In this document: positions 37,101-64,000 of the stretch, one piece after another
Layout: every line of letters begins with the position of its first letter
How positions within the stretch are numbered: the stretch's first letter is position 1
Assembly: GCF_037975245.1 (NCBI RefSeq)
Contig: NC_092583.1
Span: 12,567,264-12,631,263 of the forward strand
Source of the DNA: Apostichopus japonicus
Taxonomy: Eukaryota; Echinodermata; Holothuroidea; Aspidochirotida; Stichopodidae
Length of the DNA: 64,000 nucleotides
Direction: 5' to 3'
The notes under the pieces: generated by a model
Database searches by the model: none
What the model was told of the DNA's origin: nothing
The model's input: the letters and a program-made list of their open reading frames with translations, nothing else
Translations under genes and position numbers: made by a program

Positions 37101-38520
37101 TCCCTGCTTAATTGAATAGATGGCTCAAAGGAGCATGGGAAATATGCAAATTACTTTCTTTGTCTATGAGACTCGGGGATGTGCAACGCTGTATAAGCCA
37201 AAACTATTTTACTGGCCATACTCATGAATAAGCTATCATGAGTGAGCGAGATGTAGCCTATACACTTCATTTGCAGCCATGATGGTTCTTCAATACTGTC
37301 CCCATTCTTGTTATAGGTAAACGCAAATAATCCATTTTTTTCTTTTTCTTTCCTCATTAGTCCTTCATTATTTATTCGAATTAAAGTTAAGGCTCCCACA
37401 ATACTGAAACAGAGAGGTGTGACCCAAACATTCTATTCCGTAACATTAGTTGGGATTATCAATCAATCATTCAATCAATTATTCAATAATTAAATTAAAA
37501 AACAAGTAAGTAAACAATCAGGGGCGTGGATATATATTCCTATGAACAAATGTCCCCGATGCACTTTTCCCTCCCCCAGTAGGTGGACTAAACTTAAGAC
37601 ACACACACATATACCCGCACACATAAATGACATGCACGTTAATATTTCTGACTGATCTAAAATTGAGGTCACTATATTTATTCGTCATATTTATTGTCAA
37701 AATGGCAATATTTTAATACATTTTGGTCGAACAAGAAAAGTTGAAAAATCGAATTTACACATATAGATGCCTGCAGACACAATATACAGTTAATATACAA
37801 TACACGTACAACGAAAACCACTTCATTGGAAGGCTGTATTCCTCTGATAGTGGTGAATCAAAATACAACCGAATTTGCTTATGTGGACGTAACAGGCGAA
37901 AACATGAATATATATTAGCCACAAGATGTTTTTAATATCGAGGCTACATTTTCCACGACGTTTTTCCCACCGTTACTACACGTAGTACTCTAATATCTAA
38001 TGAAAACATCAAGATACTGCTAGTGTTTTTCCCCTCGGAATGAGGGGAGGGTGAGGGAACGGGTGGCCATGAGGCCCATGACATAAATCCTGAATTGGAG
38101 AGGCATCAACACGTTTACAAGGAGGATCACCAATACTTTAAGGAGGGACACAATATTCGTGTCATGTAACTTGAAACTTGTTTGATGGCACATACGTGGG
38201 GGCACAGTGTAGTCTGCAATGGGGGGGGGGATGCCCCTCCTGGTGCCCCTGCCTTCCCACATATATATTCCACGTATACATAATACTCATTTCAGAGCAA
38301 ATCTCTCTCTTTTTTTTTTATAGAAATCTTCTAAATATACCACCGTCGTGGACACCCGTTAAGAGTGTTTTATACATTTTATTCGCCATTGAGAATGTAC
38401 TGAACTTAAAGTGTACGATGTTTAAAAACAAAGTCAATTAACACTATTTCTCTTTCAAAGAGTTGGAATTCAGCTTATACATAACCCTACTCACTTCATA
38501 ACGAAAATAAAAATATCGCC

Positions 38521-38563
38521 CAGAATATTATATACAAAGTATATTTTGTATATAAATATTCTG
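38521..38563. repeat. Foldback inverted repeat
   Basis: CAGAATATTATATACAAA pairs with TTTTGTATATAAATATTCTG across a few bases, with one indel. It may be a tiny MITE remnant or a stem-loop in the 3' region of the VPS9 gene. Confidence 0.6.
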
Positions 38564-39274
38564 GCTTATAAGCCTAGACCTATAGCTGTATACACTGGAG
38601 AAAAGTTGTTGTACATAGGTAAGTGTTTCATGTAGATCTATGGTTTGAAACACATGGCATATTTTCGGGTTTTTATTTATAGGTTCAAAAGATATACGAT
38701 TTTTTCTTCGTAATCTCTAGGCTGACTTATTATCAGTATTTCACATATATACGAATACAAATGCTTCAAGTATATTATAGATATCATGAAAAGAGGTTAG
38801 CCCGGCCTGGCTGATTTCATTGGTGGCAAATTAAAGTTAATCCCACTTTAACTATAACACGGAATCGGAAAGTTTAAAGCCCTTTTAGCATTCCCCATTT
38901 GACCGTTTTCGCTCCGTCTTTTGGCACTATCAGTGCTCAGGAAAGCCGAAGAGTAAGAGATATTCTTCCTCTCCTTACCCATCACTTAAGAAGAAGAACA
39001 AGAAGAAGAATTACATTCCAAAGAAATACCAGTGTAAAAACTCTTTCTGAAATGTGTTTTTGCGCTTCAAAATTTCTATAGCAGAGAACAAGAGGTAATC
39101 GGAAATGCGGCAGCTTCCGTGAACCCCCACCCCCCCCCCCCCCACGAGGCCTCTTCGGTGACCCCTGAACCCACGGCCAATAATAGTATCCCCCTCCCCC
39201 CTTCTTTCATCCGAAATACATTCTCCTACACCTCTGCTCAGGCTAATCTGATTTGGGAGATGACTGCTATTCCT

Positions 39275-54576
<15,302 letters not shown>

Positions 54577-54691
54577 CTACAAACTAGAGTAGGGAAGGGG
54601 GATCACTCTACATAACCTGAAATCTGCTTGTCACAACGCGCGCGTGTTGCCGATCATCGAAGTACATCCACTTTCTTTACACGCACTCAGA

Positions 54692-54725
54692 AAGAAAACA
54701 ACTACGCACGCGTAGTTGTTTTCTT
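54692..54725. repeat. Perfect inverted repeat, 16-bp arms
   Basis: AAGAAAACAACTACGC, a 2-base spacer AC, then GCGTAGTTGTTTTCTT. The arms match without error. It lies just upstream of the first VPS9-gene exon found. Confidence 0.9.
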
Positions 54726-55288
54726 GAATTAGCATGGATAAACTCTATAGGGTTTGTGGGCACTGTATATAGAAATCACAAAACAGAAACTGCTGTCACA
54801 TTGAGAAGATATCATGCTGTATCTCTTTAATTGATGTATCTAAGGAAATGCTTCGTTTTGCTGCCATGCAAGATATCGGGAAGTAGACATAGCTTGACAA
54901 TACTATAACACATAAATCAGCACTTTACATATTATAATTAACCAGGAGCTATTTTAAAGTCAACAAGTAACTCTTCCGTCCTGTTATCATAGCCGTGTTA
55001 ACTATATCTGCAATCACTAACAAAGACAAAGTAAAAATGCATACAGTATCATATGTCTCTCTATGTTGACTTATATATACTGTTATTTTGTTTATCTCAG
55101 TTGTCATAGTAAAATTAATTTTTTTTATTAGGGAGTCTCGAGCGCCCCCCCCCCCCATATGGTACGTTGACCGTGGATGTATAATTCTGTGAGAGGGGTA
55201 AAAACGTTGTCGGTACGTGTGTGTCTGTGACATCTCCAGGGGTATACGGTTAGACATGTATGCGTGTATGTGTGTATGTTTGTATTTT

Positions 55289-55513
55289 AGATCCTCCTGC
55301 AAGCAGGAACTCGCGGAGAAGCCTCATTGACTTATCAAAGCCGCAAGCTGACCGAAGTCAGTCTCCTATAGATTCATATTTAACGTCCATGATTATGAAT
55401 TGTCAACTGTCAACAACTCTGTAACTGGACGACATACATTAATCTAAGCTTGGAGTGACTCGGACTGGGGACCTTATGATTGAAAGGCAACCGGCGTTAA
55501 CCACTGAGCTAAC
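55289..55513 (-). mobile_element. tRNA-derived SINE, minus strand
   Basis: Read on the minus strand, GTTAGCTCAGTGGTTAACGC contains an exact A box (TAGCTCAGTGG). A degenerate B box region (AGTCCGAGTCAC) and a body with GACTGACTTCGGTCAGCTTG-like sequence follow. A second copy in the opposite orientation lies at 59731-59940. Confidence 0.75.
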
Positions 55514-57375
55514 ACAGAACACATGATAAAGTTCAAACTAAGCGAAAGGGGAGTTTTTGGCTATATAATACCAAGGGCAAACATTCAACTATTGAATTAC
55601 AACCTTCATATGTATAAAACCTCGCTTAAGTATTATCAAATGTGTGGTTACCTGACAACCGAAGTCACTTTTTCAAAGGTCAAATGTATCTTTTTAATGC
55701 AAGTTTGTGTCATAATAAGTCATCCTAAACGGCTTGCTCGAATTTGTTCTTCAAATTTGGCAGAACGGTGTCCCATGATGAGAAACTGAGCTACGCAGAT
55801 CATCAAATGAAATCTCAAGGGTCTTATTAAACATAATAGGGACATTTTGTTGTGATTACAAAGATGAATTTTGACTAAATGAGCAACCCTTATCAAAATA
55901 CATAGTTACAATGAAGACAGGTCAAAACTAAAGGGACACTATAGAACAGATATTGCTTTTATTCAGTGCCAAATTCATGAATGAAGGGTGCCAGTAAATA
56001 ATAAACATGCTATATTATTAACTCCATAACCAATTGTTCATGAAGGGTGTTTGCGATGAGATATGCAACTCGGCGTGGGTTGCTCTCTAGTTTATTCTTT
56101 TCCAAATTCATCACAAAATATTGAAAGGGGTTTAGGCAAACATTAACCACCGCTTTCAAGAAAAATTATTTCAGATTATTAACCGCAAACTAGAAGTAAA
56201 GAATGAAACCAATAAAGAAATAGAACTTCAGAAAGAGATACAGAGAGAGAGGGTGGAGGGGCGAAATACAAGTTAGGAAACTGGGAACTGTAGAAACATA
56301 AATTTGCTAAAATTTTCCAATGAGTATTTTCTTTGAGGTTCTGACCCATTATTCACAGATATGCAGAGTATAAAATTATAAGATCCCATTGAAAGGAACT
56401 GCTTTGAGTGTCGGAGGAAAGCGCTTATTAAAGTTTTAGGTAGCCTATTTTTGGAAAGAATATGTCTCCAAACTTACTATTTCTCCTATAATGTTAAAAA
56501 GTGAAGTATTGTTCTGTATTTTCCGGTTATCTATCATTAAAGAAAAAACTCTAGAATTTTTTTTTTTCATTCTTGTCTGTGCGAAAGCGATATTAAAAAT
56601 TCCCACGATGGCAATCAACATATGATAATTTCAAGGAATAATTAGCCTATACCAAATAAAAACCGAAACCCAATCGATTAGCCAGGGAATTACGAACTTG
56701 CTGCAACGGTTAACACCGATCGAATAGCTGACGTAGAAGATCCATACATCTCTGTACGCTTAGCAACGTTCAACCTTTGACCTTCTTATAGACGACAAGC
56801 TTTCTTGGCAACCGACAGAACAATTCTTGATTATCTTCTCAGTACCTACATTGCGAAGACAATTGTATCATATTTGGTGGCGAATACACGATTGGTGTCT
56901 GCTTCATCGCTTTTGTAAGTAATTTAAATCATATTGGACGACAATGGCGTTGTGTCAATGATTAAAGAAGGATAATTTCTGTTCGGAAATTATCCTACAG
57001 TAGCCTACTACTTTATAACTGCAAACATGCCTTATAATGAACTGTATGTGCTACCCCATTCACTTGTGGGTAAGTTACTCATTCCGCGACAGTGGCTGTG
57101 ACTAGACACTCACGAGTCTGAGCTCGGTTACAACGACCATACTTATCTTAACTAGGTCTAAGTTAAGATAAGCATATACGTAGAACGTTGACACGTCTTT
57201 TAAACCCAGCCATGTGTAATATTAGGCTTTTTTCTTGCCGAACAGTAATTAAGACTTGGCTAGTACCCAGAAGAGAGAATTTTTTAACTGGCTTTAGACC
57301 CTTGGCCTAGGCCTATTTAAGAAAATATATTTCTCTGTAACAATCTAAGCTTTGGTCTAGGCATAGTATAGTCAG

Positions 57376-57855
57376 TATTGCGAAGTTCGGAACACTGCGA
57401 AGTTCGGACACCCCTAAGTAATACACTTTTTCACCATGACAACCTATAGCAACAGCCAATTTCACGAAAAACTACAAAGCTACAGTTATTTTCTCTCTAA
57501 AATGACCTGTGTGCAAGTAAGTACTTACATATTTGTCAATAAAATGATGGAGAACCTTGAAGTCTGTTATAATTACTGAAAGAGCAACTGCTCCACCAAT
57601 TTTATCACCAGCGCCACACTGTAGGTTGGGTGTCCGAACTTCGCAATACTCTACAAAGAAATACCAGTTCCACAATCATGAAGAAACTTCTTGGAATACA
57701 ACATGAAAACAGTTTTCAGGAAAGAAAGTTTGGCCGTGTATCGTAATATAACACAATTCTCCCACCATATCAAGTATATTTTCAGGTGATTTAGACCAGA
57801 AGATATAGTTTTGGGGTGTTTTAAGGCTTAGGTGTCCGAACTTTGAAGTCTCCAT
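57376..57855. repeat. Foldback element with TGCGAAGTTCGGACA motifs
   Basis: TGCGAAGTTCGGACA at 57396-57410 is perfectly inverted at 57631-57645. A related inverted copy, CTTAGGTGTCCGAACTTTG, ends near 57845 and matches the 57396-57417 side (GACACCCCTAAG). It looks like a MITE or nested foldback in the 5' intron of the plus gene. Confidence 0.6.
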
Positions 57856-58159
57856 GCTACTGTTTTGGAAATGAAGCATTTGTTTTCAGTGCAAGTAACT
57901 AGGTCTAGCTGGCCTACAAATAGCATTTACTTTAGTTTAGGCTAGATCAAGTGCACTGAGATCTGTTTATCAGTGTTTTTGTCCTGGCTCTTTGCTGAAA
58001 TCAACATCTAATTGCAAGTGGTAATCAACAATGAGTCACACACTAGCCTTGGCCCATATCACTGAATGGTTTTGAAGTTGAAAGTTTATCTTTAAAGTAT
58101 GTGGAAACACTTTAATTTGTTTTCATCATCAGAAATGAAGAGACATTAAAAAATAAAAG

Positions 58160-61100
58160 ATGCCAGGAAAAAAGGAACAGATTGCTTTGCAGAAAGAGAT
58201 CACTAACCAAGAACAATGGGAAGATCTTATGACCACAGAAGGTGTTATTGGTAAGAATGTTTTTTGTAAATTGTTCCATTATTTGAATTATGCAATTCAA
58301 ACCCATCCACTATTAACTGAGAGCCTCCTACAGTAGCAACTGAATATATAGTTGATATACTCACAAGTGAAATTTGTCTTCTTGCCATTTACTTTCAATC
58401 CTTAACTATGTGGAAACTCTTTAATTTTTGATCTTTGAAAGTATATATGTGGATACTTGAAAGTGTCTATGTGGATTCTTTCAATCCTGGTACTCAGTAG
58501 AGCTATGAGGGCTTAAATTGCCACAAGGAGGTCTGAAATCAAATGAGTTCTGTTAATCAAAATATGCGCACTAGTACTACCTGTAGGTATGTAAATTTCC
58601 ACTATTGTGCTTAGCCAAGTATCTTGGGGTGAGGTAACTTCGCATGTCTCCTAACTTTGTGTACTGTTTAATAGCTGAGCACTCAGAGACACTGTTGCTG
58701 CATTGCTTGAATGCATTTTTAATCCATACTCTCTGGACAAAACTAGCTGAAATTGAAACAGTGCGAGAAGGAAGCGTCAGATTTGTATTCCGAGGCACGC
58801 TTACAGTACGATTCATTTCATCCATTTAAACTTTTACTTGATTGATATCTTTAAATTTGACACATCTGCCAAGTTAGGTAACTTATTTCATTGCCTTGAC
58901 TGTTTTGACTCAAGACCTTTACAGTTGTCTCATTCTGGTAGAATCTGATCAAAGTGATGTAACAAACTCACTTAGTCGTAGGATACAAATACACCACAGA
59001 GCAAAATCAAACATATCATTGTTAACTTTGACCTATAAAAGATGGCTTGTTTGCTTAGCATCGTGAAGGTACCATATACAGTACTTACCATCCTTTATGG
59101 ATGCTCAACTCTGCATTAATACATCATCAAATGTTTACTATGCCGTCAGACATTTTAAATCATTGTTGAATGGTTCATTCAGGATCAAATACTTTTACTA
59201 TCAACACATTTGAATGTACTAGCAAAAAAGAAAAAAGGAAAGTGAAATTCCTAAAGCTGAGAATTGTCCTTAACGATTACTTTTGAAAAGTACTTAAAAC
59301 AGTTCATGGACCTTTGAAGGCATTTGACAGACTTTTACCTTTTAGTTTTCTCATTGTCAAGTAATGGTCGCGTAGGTTGTTCCTTTTTAACAACTTGCAT
59401 TGTTGCAATTAAGTAACGCCTTGCAGTAAATAATGAGTTACAGTGTTTGTAAAGTCAAATTTAGATTGATTGTTTCCGCTGTTGCGAAGGAGTAGTTTGC
59501 TGGTTAGGTATTGATAAAAATGTGAATACACATTGATGAAACTAGAGACAATAGCTCGGTGCCTTCATAGCTAGTCATTACATTAAAGAAGTAATTGAGT
59601 GAGTCCTTCAAATTTTAACAAATTGTTTTGCCCAGACACTTTTGCTGCTTTTAATCTTAGTCACATAAAATTAAATCAAACAAAAATCAAATCAAACAAT
59701 AAAATCAAATCAAACACACAAAATCAAACAGTGCCTTTCAATCATAAGGTCCCCGGTTCGATTCACTCCCAGATTAATGTATGTCGTCCAGTTACAGAGT
59801 TGTTAACAATTAACAATTTATAATCATGAACATTAAATATGAATGTAAGAGACTGACTTCGGTCAGCTTGCGACTTTGATAAGCCAATGAGGCTTCTTCG
59901 CGAGTTCCTGCTTGCAGGAGGATCTAATATACATACATATGTACATACATTGATTCAAATCACAAAGTTTCTTGCTTAATTTTGAAATGTAACCCTATTC
60001 TAAAACTTAAAATGGTGATATGAAAGAGAGTGTTAGATTCTTACATAAATAGCTCCTTTAAATTTGGAATCGTCATGTGAAACTATCTGTTATACAAAAG
60101 CATAATGGTTCCCTTTCTTAACAGATCTATGGCATGTAGGTTTGATGGTGAACTACAATATTAAGGACATAAAAGTGCACATTCAACCTATCCAAATTCT
60201 TTTCTCCCTACTCTCAACAGTTAACCAAAAACTTACAGTTGTCTGTGAATTCTTTTTCATATGTTTTAACATTAGACACACTGTTATGTTACATTCAACT
60301 AAAGATAATATATAAAAAAAATTGAATGTTGAAGTAAAATAATTTACTTTGATTTTGAATCTGTTTATCGCACAGTGGTGGACGTGTACCAAAAGTGGTG
60401 TGGACCCTGTAACGCTGTGGTCAGCTTATTCAGACGAATACGGAATGAAACCGGTGATGACTTACTTAAGCTTGCAGTGGTGAGTGCAGTATCATTGTAG
60501 GCATACACTGACTTAGAGAAGTAGGTTAAAGGGTGGGGGGGGGGGAGAGAGAGAGGGTGCAGTGTAGGGTGGGAAGGAGGCTCAATGAAATTGCCAGTCC
60601 TTGTTAAATAGGTCACAAATTTTTTTGCCACTCTTAGTTTATGAGAAAGTTAGGAGTGTTACAAATTTGTGCAAGTTACTGTGTTGTTTTTTTTAGTTTT
60701 TTTTAGTGGGTCTTAGGATCTTCATTTTATTGAGCGATATGATTGTATTGGCCCCAAGGCTGTTTGAGGCAACAGGGATTGTTCATTAGATTTTTAACAA
60801 TTGACGTTTTAAGCATCTTCGAAGCATGTATACAATTGTGTGAATCCTCCCCACACCCCCATTATTCCCCTGTTTACTCAAGACATCATGATTAATCCAC
60901 CCACATCTCCACCCCTCCTAATCCCTTTTGCACTCCCTCTTTCCATATTGAGAAAAATGCCTTGTAAGATGAGGACCAGAAAATTGGCCTCATGTGTCTG
61001 TTGTTCCAAAACAGTGATGTCATGTTTGTTTCTTTCTTTCTTATTTACATCGCTAACTCCCGATAGGCCGAGGCGGACAGCATTGATGCTCTCGAAAAAT

Positions 61101-62360
61101 ACCGAGGAAAATGTGAGCCCTGTTTCCTGTTCTTTGCCGGTGGCCAGTTAGTCCATGTGATCAGAGGTTCCAAGGGACCTTCTATAAGCAAAGCGGTCAT
61201 TGCTGAACTAGCTGCAGAACACAGGGTCATGGATGAAGGAGCTGAGAGGAAAGTGGTAAGCCATCCTTTATCGACATTTGTGAAAAATTGGTGACTTCAA
61301 AACTAATGTCGACTTTGAAGTATGTTGCTCTTAAACTCACACACACAAGAACAAGAAAAGTCCAACAAAAGGGGAAAAATTATAGCATTAATTGGTATCT
61401 AAATGTATATCAATTTGCTCTCTATCTGTCAATTTCTATGTAACAAACTGCTTCTAAAGATTCCCATAAAATGCTGAAAGATTCTCCAAAAAAGTTTGGT
61501 CTACTAATGGTATCAAACTGAGGCAATAGATTAAGGAAGGGAGTAATAAATTTCAAATTTAAAAGTGTATTGTAAATGCTCATAATGGTGTAATGTTGAA
61601 CTATCAAGTTAGCAGTTTGATAATTTGATGTGGCTTTTCACACTCAACTGAAGGGGAGGGGAGGAGGAGGGGGTGATTCCATTACACATTTTTGGCCAAA
61701 AATGATAGCAGTACAATATCACACAGATATATATTCTAATACAATAATTACAATGAAATCTATGAATTGGTTTTCATATCACAATATTATAATGTGTTTG
61801 AAAACTTTGAAACCTGAGTCAAGCAAGAACATCTTCTAGCTGTTCCTCAACGGTACGCAACGTTGTAGCACTTAAGTTCTACGCCTGCCGTAAAGAAAGA
61901 TATATTGCTTAGGTATTCTATCCAATGTTTGTGTAATGCCCTACTTTACCACCCAATCTGGAACATATTCATTCTCGATTGGCAACCGACCCAAAATTTT
62001 ACTGTCGCACATTTTGAGTATACTATACAAATATGCAATTAGCACTGTGTGATTCCAGTTCTGAAGAAAAGCTTCAACAATATTGTTTCCCTACAATACT
62101 ACATTTGACATGTCCGTTGGAGCTAAAACTCAAGTTCATTCACTCTCAGTGCCTGCTAAATAACTAACTTCCTCCCACACATGTCTCTACACAGTAGCTC
62201 TATCACAACCATGTACACATATAACTGCATTTTCTACGTGGTTTTACTTTTTACGACCTCCAGATCGTGGATCCGTTACTGGAACAAGAGGCGGCGAAAG
62301 AGAGAGCAAAATCTCGAGCCGACGAAGAAGAGCAAAAGAAGGCAGATGAAGAAGCGATGA
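58160..62360 (+). CDS. NME9: Thioredoxin-NDPK axonemal protein, N-terminal exons (NME8/NME9, TXNDC3/TXNDC6 family)
   Basis: Exons 58160-58250, 60376-60479, 61067-61255 and 62264-62360, all phase-compatible; the last ends in phase 1 and the gene continues off the window. MPGKKEQIALQKEI starts a thioredoxin fold. VVDVYQKWCGPC holds the redox CGPC (60396-60410), and LEKYRGKCEPCFLFFAGGQ is the cis-proline region with E-P-C instead of E-P-T. The charged helix KSRADEEEQKKADEEAM follows. Known: these proteins fuse thioredoxin to one or more NDP-kinase domains and work in cilia and sperm flagella; the sea urchin outer-arm dynein chain IC1 is one. The NDPK part is not in view, so NME8 and NME9 cannot be separated firmly; the visible part looks closer to NME9. 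A short upstream ATG (58135) opens only a four-codon uORF. Confidence 0.85.
58251..60375 (+). other. First coding-region intron of the NME9-like gene
   Basis: Apart from the SINE copy at 59731-59940 and a CAAAT-rich patch at 59660-59730, nothing recognisable was found. Confidence 0.5.
59731..59940 (+). mobile_element. 5'-truncated tRNA-derived SINE
   Basis: Starts within the tRNA-like head (CCTTTCAATCATAAGGTCCC), has the B box GGTTCGATTC, then GACTGACTTCGGTCAGCTTG and the end GCTTGCAGGAGGATCTAAT. It is the same family as 55289-55513 in opposite orientation, but without the A box. Confidence 0.75.
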
Positions 62361-64000
62361 GTAAATATTTCATTTTCTGTTTACATGAGTTTTTTTTCCC
62401 TCTTCTTTTCCTTCTTTAACGTTGATCTAAAAACCCGGATAGGTTCCTTACAGAGTTTGGTGCAATAACAATGGCAAAAGAAGGGATGTAAAGGATAGGA
62501 GGGAGTTTAGGGGGGGGGGGAGGAGCATGGGGACAGGGATTGGTGGAAATTGAGAGCGAATGATATAGTTGTGAGAAGGGTGTGTGGTATAGTTACAGCT
62601 TGTTAAGAGAATTGAAAAAAAGTTGCTTTTCATGATATTCATGAAACAATGTCTGACAAGATAAAGACAAAAAATGTAAAAAAAATAGCAAAAAGCATCA
62701 TCCATATGGGAGTATGACACATACTAAAGTCTTGGGGGTGTTGGGAGGGGGGGGGGGCAGGGAAGAGGGTCCAGAACAGAAGGGTACCATACATTGGTGT
62801 TTACAAATAGATGTATTTAGTGAAAATTACATGTGATGCAATTAGTGTGAATAATAAATCCTGTGAAAAGCCATCGTGAGTATAAAGGGAAAAAGTTCCA
62901 TTTTAAACACAGAACCATTTGGGTTCAGACAGTATCTTTTATGCACAAACAAGCTTCCCTTTCATGTTTTCACACACCCCTTAACATTATTATTACAATC
63001 TTAAACAAGAAACACAGTTTGGGTACTTATTAATAGTTTGCATAGATCTCACTATGGAGTTGTGTCGTCATGATTTTACAAACAAAGAAACAGTGATGTA
63101 CATATTACTTTCAAAAACTTGAGTCAACATGCCCAGTAACCAGAATTGAAGCACCACACATTCTGTACTTTTATAGATTTGACCCCTCTTAATAATACAT
63201 CCAGTATAATTTGCCATTCTCATTTCTATGTCCATACCCATTGTCTCACTTAGCCCTAACTGTATGTATTTAGGTCACAACATCATTTGGTTCATATTGC
63301 ATCTTTGCTTACTAGTGTCTTTCTATAGGCCTGGTAAAATTCACTGTATGCATGACTCAGGATTTTGGATGGATTCGAATGAAAGATTACAGATTCTTCA
63401 TTGACATAGTTGCTCTTTGTATATGTCCCTTCGTTTTGTAGATTTTTTTAATTTTTAATACTGCATGGTGAGTTAGACTATAGGATTCTAGAATGATAAA
63501 CCCTGTTGCCTTGTTTTTAGCCATGACTTTTCCAGCCTCCACTACCTGTGTGAATATCAATTTAAACTTCCCTCTCATTCAAAAAGGGTGACACTGCAGA
63601 ACAATCTCATCTAAGAGATTTGGTCATATCTATAACGGCAAATTATTTCCGTAGAAAAAATGTCCAGAGAGAGTTGCTTTAAATATGTCTATTTTTTTTC
63701 CTAGTAAATGCCACCACTTTAAGCAATGCACAAGAAATGGTTTTTCCCTTTTATGTATTTTTACTTCCAACTTCTAAACACAGCTTCGATATATATCTCC
63801 TGTTAAGGGATGTAGTTACTGCCATTTTGGCCATTGACACTGGCTTCGTTTTCAATGTTTGTTTTGTTTTAAACAGTTAACAGATTGAACTAAGAGACTG
63901 CCTAAAATTTTTTTACTTACCGTCCAGTGTCGCAACAGCCAGTCAACGGAAAATTTGCCCGTTCGTGCCGAATGTGCTCCCTGTGTTGGTACTCCCGCAT
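62361..64000 (+). other. Intron of the NME9-like gene to the window edge
   Basis: No NDPK exon was recognised before the end. Homopolymer G runs occur at 62512 and 62747. Acceptor-like sites at 63705 and 63878 are followed by noncoding sequence in the required phase. Confidence 0.5.

Larger units (their letters stand above)
33341..39274. other. Intergenic region between convergent genes
   Basis: Apart from the LINE 3' end at 33961-34137, homopolymer runs (35515-35530, 38219-38230, 39128-39144) and a foldback at 38521-38563, nothing gene-like was found. Open frames are short and lack protein-family features. The right part probably includes the 3' UTR of the minus-strand VPS9 gene; TTTATT on the plus strand near 38673 would give it an AATAAA. 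Confidence 0.5.
54577..58132. promoter_or_regulatory. Divergent intergenic/promoter region with 5' exons not fully resolved
   Basis: Lies between the start of the minus-strand VPS9 gene and the plus-strand thioredoxin gene. It holds a perfect 16-bp-arm hairpin (54692-54725), a SINE (55289-55513), a foldback (57376-57855) and a likely noncoding first exon of the plus gene ending at the donor TTTT|GTAAGT (exon end 56914). GTACGCTTAGCAAC at 56753 and TTGGCAACC near 56816 resemble RFX X-box half-sites, which fits a ciliary gene. No TATA box was convincing. Confidence 0.4.

Noticed and set aside
55730-55800. Minus-strand ATG with MGHRSAKFEEQIRASRL as the first exon of the VPS9 gene
   Set aside because: The frame stops two codons later and no good donor (GTRAGT) is present before the stop.

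Overview
This is a eukaryotic, AT-rich, intron-dense animal genome segment. It has short exons with GT-AG introns, tRNA-derived SINEs, LINE remnants, MITE-like elements and many G/C homopolymer runs. Gene content (megalin, an axonemal thioredoxin-NDPK protein, a VPS9 Rab exchange factor) and repeat style suggest a marine invertebrate. An echinoderm is my best guess, but that is inference, not proof.

Layout. (1) 1-31621, plus strand: the last 32 coding exons (about 1,546 residues and the stop) of a giant LDL-receptor-family protein. I identify it as LRP2/megalin from domain order: two LDLa, two EGF, YWTD propeller, EGF, eleven LDLa, two EGF, last propeller, two EGF, transmembrane helix, short tail. 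All exon phases agree. The 5' part lies left of the window. Introns are loaded with minisatellites and transposon remnants. (2) 31622 to about 33340: probable LRP2 3' UTR. (3) 33341-39274: intergenic, with one LINE 3' end and no gene I can support. (4) 39275-54576, minus strand: 14 phase-compatible exons (about 816 residues) of a VPS9-domain protein, a putative Rab5-family exchange factor with coiled-coil segments and an acidic insert inside the VPS9 fold. Its first exon was not found. (5) 54577-58159: promoter region between divergent genes. (6) 58160-62360, plus strand: the first four coding exons of an NME8/NME9-type protein (thioredoxin fold, WCGPC), continuing right of the window.

The most unusual signal is in the LRP2 introns. 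Three separate repeats are copies of an adjacent exon edge with its splice site. An array of about 18 units at 14030-16070 carries the acceptor edge of the next LDLa exon. A strict 83-bp, seven-copy array at 25755-26336 carries the donor edge of a propeller exon plus an internal acceptor. A partial duplication at 29204-29460 carries the acceptor edge of the juxtamembrane EGF exon. LRP2 also has an RRKR furin-type motif inside its last propeller. In the VPS9 gene, a 59-nt exon-like segment would shift the frame, and a (CA)n(TA)n tract sits a few bases from a splice donor.
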